Assembly: GCF_000298315.2 (NCBI RefSeq)
Contig: NZ_AEYE02000005.1
Coordinates: 1-64,000, forward strand
Reading direction: 5' to 3'
DNA: 64,000 nt
Source of the DNA: Rhizobium grahamii CCGE 502
GTDB taxonomy: Bacteria > Pseudomonadota > Alphaproteobacteria > Rhizobiales > Rhizobiaceae
How positions within the stretch are numbered: position 1 is the first letter of the stretch; each line of letters opens with the position of its first letter. The notes below the pieces were generated by a model. That model saw only the letters and a list, made by a program, of their open reading frames with translations. It made no database searches and was not told the DNA's origin. Shown here in pieces: positions 19,363 through 29,155 of the stretch. A program made the position numbers and the translations under genes.

Positions 19363-19608
19363 ATGACGGAATCCGACGGTAAAAAGCAGCTCTTGCATCT
19401 CGTATTCGGCGGCGAACTGGAAAGCTTGGACGATGTTCAGTTCAGGGACCTGAAGGACCTCGATATCGTCGGCATTTATCCGGACTATGCCACGGCCCTG
19501 ACGGCCTGGAAGGCAAAGGCGCAGTCGACTGTGGATAACGCGCATATGCGCTATTTCATCGTGCATATGCATCGCTTGCTCGACCCGGAAAGCAAGTCCG
19601 CGCAGTAA
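19363..19608 (+). CDS. DUF4170 protein
   Basis: An 81-residue acidic protein starting at an ATG at 19363 after AGAGAAG. The core reads LLHLVFGGELESLDDVQFRD and IVGIYPDYATALTAWKAKAQ, the conserved DUF4170 layout, and it ends with the MRYFIVHMHRLLDPE segment. The family is restricted to alphaproteobacteria and sits between the inositol phosphatase gene and waaA, which suggests a link to lipopolysaccharide core synthesis; no activity is known. Confidence 0.88.
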   Translation: MTESDGKKQLLHLVFGGELESLDDVQFRDLKDLDIVGIYPDYATALTAWKAKAQSTVDNAHMRYFIVHMHRLLDPESKSAQ

Positions 19609-19749
19609 CCCTCCCGCGGTCGCGGTCGAAAGGCCGCGAACCGACCGACTGCTGCCTGACGCATTCTGGACAAACTGATCGGCCATTGCGGCCGCAACAA
19701 TAATTGGGAATGGGTTTATGTCGATCATTTGTGATCGGAGAATTGGCAG

Positions 19750-21069
19750 ATGAGCGGTCGCATGGCGCGATTTGCGCTGGGCGCCTATCAGGCAACGGGA
19801 ACGTTACTGACGCCGTTCGTTGGCGGATACCTTGCCTATCGGGCGGCGAAGGGCAAGGAAGATCGTGCGCGCCGTTTGGAACGCACTGGCTATGCCAGTG
19901 CCGACCGTCCGGCTGGACCGCTAGTCTGGTTTCATGCTGCGAGCGTTGGCGAAACCAATGCCGTCATCCCGCTGATCCGCGAAATTCGCCGTCGCGACAT
20001 TCACGTCATTCTGACCACTGGGACGATGACCTCCGCCAAGCTTGCCGCGGAGCGTCTTGGTGAAGAGGCGATCCACCAATATGTGCCGCTCGACCTGAAG
20101 CCGGCCGTCAGCCGCTTCCTCGAATATTGGCAGCCGGATTGCGCGCTGATCGCCGAATCCGAAATCTGGCCGGCGACGATGATGGAACTCGGACGCCGCC
20201 GCATTCCGCAGATCCTCGTCAACGCCCGCATGTCCGACCGCTCCTTCGCACGATGGAGCCGGCGTCCGGCGCTTGCCGAGGCTTTGTTTGAGAATCTGGC
20301 GCTGGTCATTGCCCAGTCGGATGTCGATGCCGAGCGCTTCCGGGATCTGGGTGCGCGCCACGTCATGATGTCGGGGAACCTCAAGGTGGATACCGACGCT
20401 CCGCCTTATGATGCTGCCGTGTTCGCCGGCTACAGGAAGCAGCTCGGCGACCGCAAGACCTGGGCGGCAATCTCCACCTTTGACGGGGAGGAAAAGGCGG
20501 CGGGCGTCGTTCACCGTGTTCTCAGAGAGCGAAACGGGCAACTGACGATCATCGTCCCGCGCCATCCGGAACGGGCTGACGAGGTCGAAGCCGAGCTCGT
20601 CAATCTGGGCCTCAAGGTGGCCCGGCGGACGCGGGGCGATGCGCTTTCTCCTGACGTCGATGTGTTCCTCGGAGATACCATCGGCGAAATGGGTCTGTAC
20701 CTGCGCCTGACCGAGGTTGCCTTCGTCGGTCGCTCGTTGTTTGCCGAGGGTGGCCAAAATCCGCTGGAGCCGGCGATGCTGGGCTGCGCCGTCCTGTCCG
20801 GCAGCAACGTGCAGAATTTCCGTGAAGCCTATCAGAAGCTGGCGCGCCGTGGCAGCGCACGCATGGTGCGCGATACCGAGATGCTCGCCAAGGGCGTCCA
20901 CTATTTGCTCACCAACGACGAGGCGCGTCGCAAGATGATCGAGGCCGGGGTCGGCGCCGTGCAAGAAATGCGCGGTGCACTGACGGCAACGGTCAAAGGC
21001 CTGGAGCCCTACATCAATCCGCTGACGGTGAAGGCGAGGCTGCTGCCAAAGGCAGCTGTACAACGCTGA
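19750..21069 (+). CDS. waaA: 3-deoxy-D-manno-octulosonic acid (Kdo) transferase
   Basis: WaaA adds Kdo residues from CMP-Kdo to lipid IVA at the inner face of the cytoplasmic membrane. The 439-residue protein has the GT30 features: N-terminal hydrophobic anchor (LTPFVGGYLAYRA), PLVWFHAASVGETNAVIPLI (about residues 58-77), AESEIWPATMMELGRR, and near the C-terminus FVGRSLFAEGGQNPLEPAML. It heads the waaA-HAD-lpxK group, with 14 bases to the next gene. Confidence 0.96.
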   Translation: MSGRMARFALGAYQATGTLLTPFVGGYLAYRAAKGKEDRARRLERTGYASADRPAGPLVWFHAASVGETNAVIPLIREIRRRDIHVILTTGTMTSAKLAAERLGEEAIHQYVPLDLKPAVSRFLEYWQPDCALIAESEIWPATMMELGRRRIPQILVNARMSDRSFARWSRRPALAEALFENLALVIAQSDVDAERFRDLGARHVMMSGNLKVDTDAPPYDAAVFAGYRKQLGDRKTWAAISTFDGEEKAAGVVHRVLRERNGQLTIIVPRHPERADEVEAELVNLGLKVARRTRGDALSPDVDVFLGDTIGEMGLYLRLTEVAFVGRSLFAEGGQNPLEPAMLGCAVLSGSNVQNFREAYQKLARRGSARMVRDTEMLAKGVHYLLTNDEARRKMIEAGVGAVQEMRGALTATVKGLEPYINPLTVKARLLPKAAVQR

Positions 21070-21083
21070 GCGCGGGAGCGGAC

Positions 21084-21797
21084 ATGAAGGCGATCAAGGG
21101 AATCCTCTTCGACAAGGATGGTACGCTGCTCGACTACGACGAGAGCTGGCTGCCGGTGAATCGCGAGCTGGCACGGATCGCCGCAGAAGGCGATCTCGAA
21201 CTGGCGGACCGGCTGCTTCTGGCCTGTGGTATGGATCCAGCTACGGGCCACATTGTTCCCGACAGCCTGCTCGCGGCCGGCAACACGCGCCAGATCTCGG
21301 AAGGATTGATCGCGGCCGGCTCGAAGCTCGACGTGATCGAGCTGACGATCAAGCTGGATGAGCTCTTTTCTCATGCCGCCGAGTTTTCCCTTGCGGTTAC
21401 CGATCTCGCCGCCTTCTTCAGTCGCCTGCATTCCCGTGGCTTTCGGCTCGGCGTTGCCTCGAGCGACAACGAGCGCTCGATCAGACAAACCGCCCAGCGC
21501 TTTGGCTTTGCGCCCTTCATCGACTATGTGGCCGGATACGACAGCGGCTTCGGCACCAAGCCGGAGCCGGGAATGGTGCTTGGTTTCTGCGCGGCGACCG
21601 GTCTCGATCCCTCCGAAGTTGCCGTTGTCGGCGACAACAACCACGACCTGCACATGGGCCGCAACGCCAAGGCCGGCATCACCGTGGCCGTGCTGACCGG
21701 TACCGGATCGCGAGAATCGCTGGCGGCCGCATCCGACTACTGCCTGAACGATATTACCGAGCTGGAGCGGCTGCTGCCCGACCTTCAGCTTGCCTGA
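21084..21797 (+). CDS. HAD-family hydrolase, phosphoglycolate-phosphatase-like
   Basis: This 237-residue protein has the HAD motifs ILFDKDGTLLDYDESW (nucleophile D10 region), VASSDNERSIRQTA, GTKPEPGMVLGFC (Lys) and VVGDNNHDLHMGRNA. The cap domain between residues 18 and 85 is helical, as in subfamily IA. Phosphoglycolate is the commonest substrate of this subgroup but cannot be read from sequence. Its location between waaA and lpxK would fit a phosphatase acting on a Kdo or lipid A intermediate; Kdo-8-phosphate phosphatase is, however, usually smaller and lacks this cap. The ribosome site GGGAG lies six bases before the ATG. Confidence 0.88.
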   Translation: MKAIKGILFDKDGTLLDYDESWLPVNRELARIAAEGDLELADRLLLACGMDPATGHIVPDSLLAAGNTRQISEGLIAAGSKLDVIELTIKLDELFSHAAEFSLAVTDLAAFFSRLHSRGFRLGVASSDNERSIRQTAQRFGFAPFIDYVAGYDSGFGTKPEPGMVLGFCAATGLDPSEVAVVGDNNHDLHMGRNAKAGITVAVLTGTGSRESLAAASDYCLNDITELERLLPDLQLA

Positions 21798-21903
21798 TTG
21801 ACCAAGGGCTTGCTTTTTCTTGAAAATTGCCCTCTCTTTTCGCCCGGTTAAGGACAAGATCCGCCAGCATGATGCTCGGCGTCCGAAGGGCAGGACGGGA
21901 AGA

Positions 21904-22944
21904 ATGGTATCCGAAGCGCCGCCGTTTTGGTGGTCGAAAGCCGATTGGCGTGCCTGGACGCTCTATCCGATTTCCTTTCTATATGGGCGTATCGCTGGCT
22001 ATCGCATGGCCAATGCGAAGCGCGCCTCGGTCCCGGTGCCGGTTATCTGCGTCGGTAATTTCACCGTCGGGGGTGCCGGCAAGACGCCGACGGCACTGAC
22101 GATCGCCCGTGCGGCAAAGGCAAAGGGCCTGAAGCCCGGCTTCCTCAGCCGTGGCTATGGCGGCTCGCTTGATGTCACGACGGTTGTCGATCCGGCCCAT
22201 CACCGTGCGCTTGCCGTCGGTGACGAGCCTCTGCTTCTCGCCCGCGAAGCCTTGACGGTGATTTCTCGGCGCCGCGTCGAGGGTGCCCAGCGCCTCGTCA
22301 AGGAAGGTGTCGACCTGATCATCATGGATGATGGCTTCCAGAGCGCACGGCTGGCGATTGACTACGCGCTGTTGGTCATCGATGCCACGCGCGGCCTAGG
22401 CAACGGTCATACCGTTCCGGGCGGTCCCGTGCGCGCTCCCATCCGTCAGCAACTGCGCTATGCCACGGCGCTTTTGAAGGTCGGCGCTGGCGAGGCAGCC
22501 GACAACATTGTCCGGATCGCCGCACGCGCAGCCAAGCCCTATTTCACCGCTTCGCTGAAAGTGTGCGATAGCACCGAACTGTCCGGCCGGAACGTACTGG
22601 CCTTTGCGGGGATTGCCGACCCGTCGAAATTCTTCCGCACGGTCGAATCTGTCGGCGCGCATATCGCGGTTCGCCGCTCGTTTGGTGATCATGAGCATCT
22701 GACTGATGACGAGATCGATGACATCCTCTCGACGGCAGAACGCGACGGTCTCCAGATCGTCACGACGTCCAAGGATTTCGTCCGTCTTGCCGGACATCAT
22801 GGCAAAGCGGAGGAGCTTGCCGCCAAATGCCGCGTGATCGAGGTGGAAATGGCCTTTGAGGATGCGCTGGCACCGAGGCTCATCATCGACCGCGCGATCA
22901 ACACCTGTAGAGACCGGCGCCTAAAGGAAGGCCGCAAAGTCTAG
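21904..22944 (+). CDS. lpxK: Tetraacyldisaccharide 4'-kinase
   Basis: LpxK phosphorylates the 4' position of the lipid A disaccharide to make lipid IVA on the inner membrane. The 346-residue product starts at an ATG at 21904 ([12 protein letters not shown]) behind ACGGGAAGA; an earlier start would add a hydrophilic extension of 28 residues. The P-loop is [19 protein letters not shown], followed by FLSRGYGG and [13 protein letters not shown]. It acts just before WaaA, whose gene lies two positions upstream, so the group supplies Kdo2-lipid IVA. Confidence 0.95.
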   Translation: MVSEAPPFWWSKADWRAWTLYPISFLYGRIAGYRMANAKRASVPVPVICVGNFTVGGAGKTPTALTIARAAKAKGLKPGFLSRGYGGSLDVTTVVDPAHHRALAVGDEPLLLAREALTVISRRRVEGAQRLVKEGVDLIIMDDGFQSARLAIDYALLVIDATRGLGNGHTVPGGPVRAPIRQQLRYATALLKVGAGEAADNIVRIAARAAKPYFTASLKVCDSTELSGRNVLAFAGIADPSKFFRTVESVGAHIAVRRSFGDHEHLTDDEIDDILSTAERDGLQIVTTSKDFVRLAGHHGKAEELAAKCRVIEVEMAFEDALAPRLIIDRAINTCRDRRLKEGRKV

Positions 22945-22983
22945 AAGGGCGAGCGCAACTGCGGCCGTGTATTGCGGCTGTGT

Positions 22984-23214
22984 TCAGCGCTTCTGGTTGG
23001 GCAAAACGCCGGCACGCTTGTCTGCCTCCAGCGAAGCCACGGCATCGGCGTACGGCTCCTGGCGCGCAACACTCCAGTAGCGCAGCTCATCGAGCGGGAT
23101 CTGCTTGCCGGTAATCGCACAGACAACATAGGATCCCGGCGACAGGATCTGAAAATCCGCATCGAGATAGCGTATCTGCGCTTCGCGGTTTCCATTTCCT
23201 TCGAACAAGTTCAT
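22984..23214 (-). CDS. DUF2093 protein
   Basis: A 76-residue protein with the DUF2093 layout: REAQIRYLDADFQILSPGSY followed by VVCAITGKQIPLDELRYWSV. The start is an ATG at 23214 with GGAG six bases ahead. It is convergent with lpxK and probably co-transcribed with mutL, which lies 69 bases upstream on the same strand. The two residues C and G in VCAITGKQIPL recall a small zinc-ribbon-like turn, but only one cysteine is present. Function unknown. Confidence 0.85.
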   Translation of the reverse strand: MNLFEGNGNREAQIRYLDADFQILSPGSYVVCAITGKQIPLDELRYWSVARQEPYADAVASLEADKRAGVLPNQKR

Positions 23215-23283
23215 GCGCTCCGTTTCCTTACAGGCTGTCACAGGCCCTGCCATAACGCGCCGCCGCGGCCATTTCCAGCTTTT

Positions 23284-25098
23284 TCAACTGCGGCCGAACA
23301 ATCGCTCGATATCCGACAGCTTGAGCTCGATATAGGTCGGGCGTCCGTGATTGCACTGGCCGGAGCCGGGAGTGACTTCCATTTGGCGCAGCAGTGCGTT
23401 CATTTCCTCCTGGCGCAGTCGCCGTCCCGAACGCACGGATCCATGGCAGGCCATCGTCGCGGCCACATATTCGAGCTTCGCCGACAGGCCGGACGCGGTA
23501 TCCCATTCTGCGATTTCGTCCGCCAGCTGCCTGATCAGCCCCGTTGCGTCCACTTCACCGAGCATAGCGGGCGTTTCACGCACCGCGATGGCACCGGGGC
23601 CGAAGCGTTCGATCGCCAATCCGAGTTCGCCGAACTCCGTCGCGAACTGCATCAGCCGGTCGCAATCCTCTTCGGGCAGATCGACGATTTCGGGGATGAG
23701 AAGAACCTGCGAGGCAAGCCGCTTTGAGTGCAGTGCCTTGCGCATCGCCTCGAACACCAGCCGTTCATGCGCTGCGTGCTGATCGACGATGACGAGGCCG
23801 TCATCCGTCTGCGCCACGATGTAGTTTTCATGGATCTGCGCCCGGGCGGCACCCAGCGGATAGCGTTGCGGTGGTTCCTCCGGCGCGACCGGCGTTCTTG
23901 CGGTCGGCGCAGTGTCGCTGCGTGCCGTCGGCGTCACGAGGCCGTCGAAGGAAGCCTGCGGACGTTCGCCGAAGGCGCTGGTCGCGGGCTGATAGAAGGG
24001 GCGCGAGGGCGATGTCGCCGCTGACCAGGGCTCTTGCGGCCGCTGGGCGCCCGGCTGGAAGCCGGGCCGGAAGGAGCGCAGCATCCCGTCCGCACCTGTC
24101 GTCGCTGCACGGCTACCGTCGCGCGCCAGTGCTTCGCGCACGGCGCCGACGATCAGGCCGCGCACAAGTTGCGGGTCGCGAAAGCGCACGTCTGATTTTG
24201 CCGGATGCACGTTGACATCGACAAGTGCTGGATCGAGCTTGATCGACAACACAGCAACAGGATATCTGCCGGTGGGGATCGTCTCGGCATAGGCGCCGCG
24301 GATTGCCGACAGGATGAGCTTGTCTTGCACCGGGCGGCCGTTGACGAACGCGTATTGATGCGCCGAGTTGCCGCGGTTGAAGGTCGGCACACCGGTAAAG
24401 CCGGTGAGCGATATGCCTTCGCGCTCGGCGTCGATTTCGATGGCGTTGTCGCGGAAGTCTTTGCCCAGAATCTGCGCCATGCGCGCCAGATGGTCATCAC
24501 CTGTTGCCGGTAATTCCAGAGTCGTGCGGTCGGTTCCGGAAAGCACGAAACGCACGCCAGGAAAGGCGATTGCCATACGCTTGACGACCTCAGTGATCGC
24601 CGCAGCCTCGGCCTTTTCAGTCTTCAGGAATTTCAGGCGGGCCGGCGTCGCAAAGAAGAGGTCGCGGACCTCGACGATCGTGCCCGGATTGCCGGGCGAC
24701 GGTCGAAGATACGCGATCCTACCACCTTCGACGGCGATCTCGCTGCCGCCCGTGCTGTCCCGCCGCCGGCTGGAAATGCTGAGCCGCGCGACCGAGCCGA
24801 TCGATGGCAGCGCCTCGCCGCGAAAGCCGAGAGTGCGGATGTCATCAAGCGTATCGGAGATCTTGGAGGTGCAATGCCGCCGCACGGCAAGCTCAAGGTC
24901 CGCAACATCCATGCCGGAGCCATTGTCCGAAACCCGCAACAGGCTCTTGCCGCCGCCCGATGTTGCCACCTCGATGCGAGTGGCACCTGCGTCGAGGGCG
25001 TTCTCGATCAACTCCTTGGCAGCGCTCGCCGGCCGCTCGATGACTTCACCAGCGGCGATTTGGTTGATGAGTGTTTCTGAAAGCTGTCTGATGGCCAT
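23284..25098 (-). CDS. mutL: DNA mismatch repair protein MutL
   Basis: MutL links mismatch recognition by MutS to strand removal. The 604-residue protein has the GHKL ATPase domain ([47 protein letters not shown] in the first 110 residues) and a C-terminal dimerisation domain after a Pro/Thr-rich linker. The C-terminal domain has [12 protein letters not shown], a full match to the metal-binding endonuclease motif DQHA-x2-E-x4-E, and CNHGRPT, so this MutL should nick DNA itself, as expected where MutH and Dam are absent. It is divergent from the PAS-PAS-receiver gene and shares its 177-base upstream region, including a CtrA-like site. Confidence 0.97.
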   Translation of the reverse strand: MAIRQLSETLINQIAAGEVIERPASAAKELIENALDAGATRIEVATSGGGKSLLRVSDNGSGMDVADLELAVRRHCTSKISDTLDDIRTLGFRGEALPSIGSVARLSISSRRRDSTGGSEIAVEGGRIAYLRPSPGNPGTIVEVRDLFFATPARLKFLKTEKAEAAAITEVVKRMAIAFPGVRFVLSGTDRTTLELPATGDDHLARMAQILGKDFRDNAIEIDAEREGISLTGFTGVPTFNRGNSAHQYAFVNGRPVQDKLILSAIRGAYAETIPTGRYPVAVLSIKLDPALVDVNVHPAKSDVRFRDPQLVRGLIVGAVREALARDGSRAATTGADGMLRSFRPGFQPGAQRPQEPWSAATSPSRPFYQPATSAFGERPQASFDGLVTPTARSDTAPTARTPVAPEEPPQRYPLGAARAQIHENYIVAQTDDGLVIVDQHAAHERLVFEAMRKALHSKRLASQVLLIPEIVDLPEEDCDRLMQFATEFGELGLAIERFGPGAIAVRETPAMLGEVDATGLIRQLADEIAEWDTASGLSAKLEYVAATMACHGSVRSGRRLRQEEMNALLRQMEVTPGSGQCNHGRPTYIELKLSDIERLFGRS

Positions 25099-25189
25099 GC
25101 GCCTATTCTCTTGGATTCGCGGGGCCGAGGGAAGGGTGAAAGCACTGGCCGGATGCTGTTCTGCACGCCCCAATTCGGGCTGCTTAACG

Positions 25190-25204
25190 TTAAGCGCGCC
25201 TTAA
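25190..25204. promoter_or_regulatory. Candidate CtrA binding site
   Basis: TTAA, seven bases, TTAA matches the CtrA consensus spacing exactly. It sits next to a perfect 14-base palindrome GCTTAACGTTAAGC (25182-25195) that contains a further TTAAC half-site. The site is 72 bases upstream of the PAS-PAS-receiver gene and 92 bases upstream of mutL on the other strand. Confidence 0.5.
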
Positions 25205-25275
25205 GACAAAGCTGCCATTTTGCAACTTGCTTCCGAGGAGTGGGTTTTAATCGGACAGATGTGGGACGCGTAAGA

Positions 25276-26997
25276 ATGAGTGCCGGCTCCGAAAAGGCGG
25301 ACGCATCATCCGTGAGTAGCGAAATGCCGGCTGATATCAGCCTGCAGACGGCTCTGTTTGACGCAGTTTGCGAGAGCCTTGGCGCCGCTTTCATCGTCTA
25401 CGACAAGACCGACCAAATGATCTTCGCGAGCCGTCAGGTGCTCGATTTTTTTCCGGTGTCGGCGACCGTGCTGAAGCCGGGAACGCGGTTGCGAGACTTC
25501 CTGGGTGCGATCTACGACACCGGTATCCGTACGCAGTCGAGCGGCAAGCAGGGATCGCTGAGCCGTGAGGACTGGTTGTCCCAGAAGATTGCCTCGCATT
25601 GGCGCGAGCGGTTCGAGGCGGTCGAGCGCCACGGCACCGATCGCTGGATTCGGTTCGGCAAGCGGCGCCTTGCAAGCGGTTACGGTGTCTGCGTCATCCA
25701 GGACATCTCGGAGGACAAGAAGCGTGAGGAACAGTGGCGCTCCGATCTGGAGCGCGTGCAGCTTACCGAGGATATTCTCGACAACCTGCCGTTTCCGCTC
25801 TTCGTTAAGGACCGCAATCTGAACTACGTCGCGGTCAACATCGCCTTCTGCGAAAAGTATCAGACGACGGTCGACGAGGTGCTCGGCCGCAAGAGCGCCG
25901 ACCTGTTCTCCGAGGAGGTCGCCCAGCGTTTCGAGGAAAGCGACCGCCATGTTCTGGACACCGGCGAAATGTCGGTTTCCCGCCAGCGTCAGGTCTCTCG
26001 CGACGGCGTGGAACGCGACATCGTTACGCGCAAGCACCGCATCGGCAAGCCGGGGCGCTATTTCCTTGTCTCGACGATGCAGGACCTGCCGCGCGACGGC
26101 GCCGACCTCGATGAATTCAGGTTTGCATCAAGCGTCATGACATCGAGCAAGAATTCCTATCGACGCGCCTATGTTCCGATGAGCGGCAGCGGCGAGCGGC
26201 GTGAACCGGCGGCAATGGAGGCGATTGTCCCGGAGAATTTCTCCGGCCGCAAGATCCTGGTGGTGACGTCGGACGTCGTGGCTGAAGCGGCGGCCCTGCG
26301 CACCCTTGCGAAATACGGTTTCGAGGCTTGCTCGGTGCGCGGCGAGGACGAGCAGGAGCACTTCCTGGAAATTGCCAGCTCGTCCGGCATCTCGCTCGAC
26401 CTGCTGGTGATTGACAACCAGCTCGGGATGCGTTGCCTGGAGCTCGCCGAACAGTACGGCATTCCGGTGCTTGTCATGGATGGCTTCCAGCTCGCCAACG
26501 AGCTCACCTTCCAGATCGCCCGGCATTTCAATCGCAGCAATCGCGGCCAGCTCGGTGAAAGCATCGACACCGATTGGGAGTTCACCACGGTCGAGGAAGT
26601 GAACGCGCTTGACGTGCTCGTTGCCGAAGATAACGACATCAATCAGATCGTCTTTTCGCAGATCCTCGAGGGTCTCGGCTACCGCTACCTGATTGCCCCG
26701 AGCGGCGACGAGGCCGTTCGCCTGTGGACCGAGCACCGGCCGAAAATCATCCTGATGGACATCTCGCTGCCGGGCTTCAACGGTTTCGAGGCGGCGCGGC
26801 TGATCCGCCAGACAGAGGAAGGCGGCAGTTCGAGGACGCCGATCATCGGGGTTCTTACCCAGGCTTTCGAACGCGACCGCGCCGAATGTGCAAAGGCCGG
26901 GATGGACGACGTGATCATGAAGCCGGTGAGCCCCGACATTCTTCAGGGGATCTTTCAGAAGTATCTTGCCGAAGATGTGCGGCAGGCCGCCATGTGA
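25276..26997 (+). CDS. PAS-PAS-receiver signalling protein without kinase domain
   Basis: A 573-residue cytosolic protein. A first PAS-like domain (LFDAVCESLGAAFIVYDKTD, about residues 25-140) and a second PAS domain (ILDNLPFPLFVKDRNLNYVA, about residues 165-285) precede a degenerate receiver-like fold (KILVVTSDVVAEAAALRTL to DLLVIDNQLG, about residues 318-420) and a complete C-terminal receiver (DVLVAEDNDINQIVFSQIL, IILMDISLPGFNGFEAARL, MKPVSP). The acidic pair, phospho-accepting Asp and Lys are intact only in the last one. There is no histidine-kinase domain and no output domain, so it probably senses by PAS and receives phosphate from another kinase. The start at 25276 (MSAGSEKADASS) was chosen because the upstream extension covers the promoter region. 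Confidence 0.85.
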   Translation: MSAGSEKADASSVSSEMPADISLQTALFDAVCESLGAAFIVYDKTDQMIFASRQVLDFFPVSATVLKPGTRLRDFLGAIYDTGIRTQSSGKQGSLSREDWLSQKIASHWRERFEAVERHGTDRWIRFGKRRLASGYGVCVIQDISEDKKREEQWRSDLERVQLTEDILDNLPFPLFVKDRNLNYVAVNIAFCEKYQTTVDEVLGRKSADLFSEEVAQRFEESDRHVLDTGEMSVSRQRQVSRDGVERDIVTRKHRIGKPGRYFLVSTMQDLPRDGADLDEFRFASSVMTSSKNSYRRAYVPMSGSGERREPAAMEAIVPENFSGRKILVVTSDVVAEAAALRTLAKYGFEACSVRGEDEQEHFLEIASSSGISLDLLVIDNQLGMRCLELAEQYGIPVLVMDGFQLANELTFQIARHFNRSNRGQLGESIDTDWEFTTVEEVNALDVLVAEDNDINQIVFSQILEGLGYRYLIAPSGDEAVRLWTEHRPKIILMDISLPGFNGFEAARLIRQTEEGGSSRTPIIGVLTQAFERDRAECAKAGMDDVIMKPVSPDILQGIFQKYLAEDVRQAAM

Positions 26998-27116
26998 CGA
27001 CAAACCTCGTCAACTCCCTAAATCTGGGGACGGAACACGGTTTCAATGCGGCCGTTCCACTATCGAATTCTTAAGACTTGCCCGCCATCCTGCCACCGTG
27101 TGCAGTCTGGGTCTGA

Positions 27117-28475
27117 ATGATGATGTCGGCTGAAATGCCTCTGGTGCCCGTAAGTCAGAATGAGCTTCAGACCATGGCCTATACCGATCCGCTGACCGGG
27201 CTCGGTAACCGCTATCGCATGCGCGACCGGGTGGCTCAGATCTCGGCGGAACGCGCAAGCGATCCTGCCCCCTTCACGATTGGTATCGCCAATCTCGATT
27301 CCTTCAAACCGATCAACGATCTCTTCGGCGCATCGGCGGGCGACGAAATTCTCTGCCAGGTCGCCCATCGGCTGAAAGCCTGCATTCCCGACGGAGCGCT
27401 GGTCACGCGCCACGACGGCGACGAATTTGCCTTTGTGCTGCCGCTGGTGTTCGAGCGGGCCAGCGCCGAGAAATTCGGCCAGATGATCCGCGAGGTCCTG
27501 TCGGCACCTTATGATCTCGGCGACCGCAATGTCCGGCTTTCGGCATCCTTCGGCTTTGCGATCTACCCCTTTGCCGGCGAGGAGTTCGAGGAGTTGCTGA
27601 AGAGCGCCGAAACGGCGCTGTATCGCTCAAAGCGCCGCGGCCGTGGGCAGATCACTGTCTATTCCCGCGAGATCGTCCAGGAAATGAAGCGCGCTACGCA
27701 ATTGGAGCAGGCGCTGCGCAACGCCATCATCTCCGATGCGATCGATGTGCATTTTCAGCCAATCGTTGCGCTCTCCAACAGTCAGGTCGTCGGCTTCGAA
27801 GCCTTGGCGCGCTGGAACGATCCTGATCTGGGCTTCGTATCGCCGGGCGTCTTCGTTCCGCTCGCGGAAGAACGCGGTTTCATCGACGCACTATCAGAGG
27901 CATTGCTGCGCAAGGCCGCGGAAGCCGCCCTTTCCTGGCCACGCGAACTCTTCCTCTCCTTCAACCTTTCCTCTGCGCAGCTGATGGATCCGGGTACGAG
28001 CAGCAGCGTCCTGTCGATCCTCGGCCGGGTTGGTTTCGACCCTCACCGTCTGGAACTGGAGATCACCGAGACCGCCGTGATGGGCTCGGCCGATACGGCA
28101 AACCGCATCATCGCCGACCTGCGCCAGGCAGGCGTCCGCATCTCGTTGGATGATTTCGGAACAGGCCAGTCGAGCCTTGGTCGCCTGCGCGACTTCATGT
28201 TCGACAAGATCAAGATCGATCGCGCCTTCGTGTCGCGCATCAATTCTGATCGTGCCTCCGAACATATCATCAAGGCGATCCTTGCCATGTGCGAAGGTCT
28301 CGACCTTGAAGTGGTCGCCGAGGGGATCGAGGACTATTCGGAAGCCGTCAAGTTGCGTTCGCTTGGGTGTGGCATGGGCCAGGGCTATCACTTCGGCAAG
28401 CCGGCCGACAGTATCGCGACGCTCCGCTTCCTACACGAAAACTATTACGACACGTCCGATCGCGTCAGCGCCTGA
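27117..28475 (+). CDS. GGDEF-EAL protein, predicted c-di-GMP phosphodiesterase
   Basis: A 452-residue soluble protein. The N-terminal GGDEF domain (about residues 20-180) is degenerate: the signature reads DGDEF (residues 100-104), the first metal Asp region is ANLDSFKPIND and no RxxD inhibitory site is seen. The EAL domain (about 195-440) keeps the catalytic residues: FEALARW, FNLSSAQ, EITETAV, LDDFGTGQSSL, KIKIDRAF, VAEGIE. It should therefore hydrolyse c-di-GMP, with the GGDEF part perhaps regulating by GTP binding. There is no membrane segment or separate sensor domain. It follows the PAS-PAS-receiver gene after 119 bases on the same strand, so the two may form one signalling unit. Confidence 0.9.
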   Translation: MMMSAEMPLVPVSQNELQTMAYTDPLTGLGNRYRMRDRVAQISAERASDPAPFTIGIANLDSFKPINDLFGASAGDEILCQVAHRLKACIPDGALVTRHDGDEFAFVLPLVFERASAEKFGQMIREVLSAPYDLGDRNVRLSASFGFAIYPFAGEEFEELLKSAETALYRSKRRGRGQITVYSREIVQEMKRATQLEQALRNAIISDAIDVHFQPIVALSNSQVVGFEALARWNDPDLGFVSPGVFVPLAEERGFIDALSEALLRKAAEAALSWPRELFLSFNLSSAQLMDPGTSSSVLSILGRVGFDPHRLELEITETAVMGSADTANRIIADLRQAGVRISLDDFGTGQSSLGRLRDFMFDKIKIDRAFVSRINSDRASEHIIKAILAMCEGLDLEVVAEGIEDYSEAVKLRSLGCGMGQGYHFGKPADSIATLRFLHENYYDTSDRVSA

Positions 28476-28534
28476 AACGCCGATGGCGCCCCGTCGGACG
28501 CCATCGGTTACGCTGTACTCACTGCGCAGTATTC

Positions 28535-29155
28535 TTACTTGTTCGTTGTCGAGCCCGTGGCCGTGGTGTCTGTCGTCGCACCAGGGGCCGGAGCCTTCTC
28601 CGCGGACTGCATCTGCAGCGTCTTGAATTCCGGAGCCGCCTTCAGCGTTTCCGCGGTTTCCGACGTTGTCAGCTTGACGCTGCCGTCCTGCGTGTTTTGA
28701 GCAACGGTGATCTTTTCCATCGGAACGGCGACATTCTTCTCGCCGATGCCGAGGAAGCCGCCGACGCCAACAATTGCGGCAACCAGACCGCCGTCCTTCT
28801 TCATGATAAGGTCGTTGACGTTACCGATGCTCTCGTTTTGACCGTTATAGACCGACTGGCCGATATAGGTGTTGGCACTGATCTGGTCCGCAGCCTGCTC
28901 GGTCAGGTACCCGCCGCCCGCTTGCGCAGTGTCGGTCGTGGCGGCCGGTGCCGGAGCCTGAGCCGTGCTGCCTGCCGGAGCAGGAGCCGTGGCGTCCGGG
29001 ACCTTCGGCGGAGCGGCCGGATCGCTCGGTGCTGCCTGCGTGGCAGGAGCACTGGGGTCAGCCGGCTGGGTCGAGCTCTGCGAGAATGCCGTCGGTGCGA
29101 ATGCCGTGGCAAACAAGGCACCAGCGGCAACAGTCGTCAGAAGTTTGCGTGTCAT
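28535..29155 (-). CDS. Exported PRC-barrel domain protein
   Basis: The ATG at 29155 gives MTRKLLTTVAAGALFATAF and a cleavage region APTAFSQ, so the 206-residue protein is exported. A linker rich in Pro, Ala and Thr (about residues 28-85) leads to a PRC-barrel (YIGQSVYNGQNESIGNVNDL then VAAIVGVGGFLGIGEKNVAV, about residues 98-150) and another low-complexity tail. PRC-barrel proteins of this type are common periplasmic stress proteins in rhizobia. A sequence resembling a general-stress (EcfG/RpoE2) promoter lies about 90 bases upstream. Function unknown. Confidence 0.88.
   Translation of the reverse strand: MTRKLLTTVAAGALFATAFAPTAFSQSSTQPADPSAPATQAAPSDPAAPPKVPDATAPAPAGSTAQAPAPAATTDTAQAGGGYLTEQAADQISANTYIGQSVYNGQNESIGNVNDLIMKKDGGLVAAIVGVGGFLGIGEKNVAVPMEKITVAQNTQDGSVKLTTSETAETLKAAPEFKTLQMQSAEKAPAPGATTDTTATGSTTNK

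Noticed and set aside
28481-28506. Hairpin CGATGGCG/CGCCATCG after the GGDEF-EAL gene as a terminator
   Set aside because: The loop is ten bases and no T run follows on either strand, so I did not call it.
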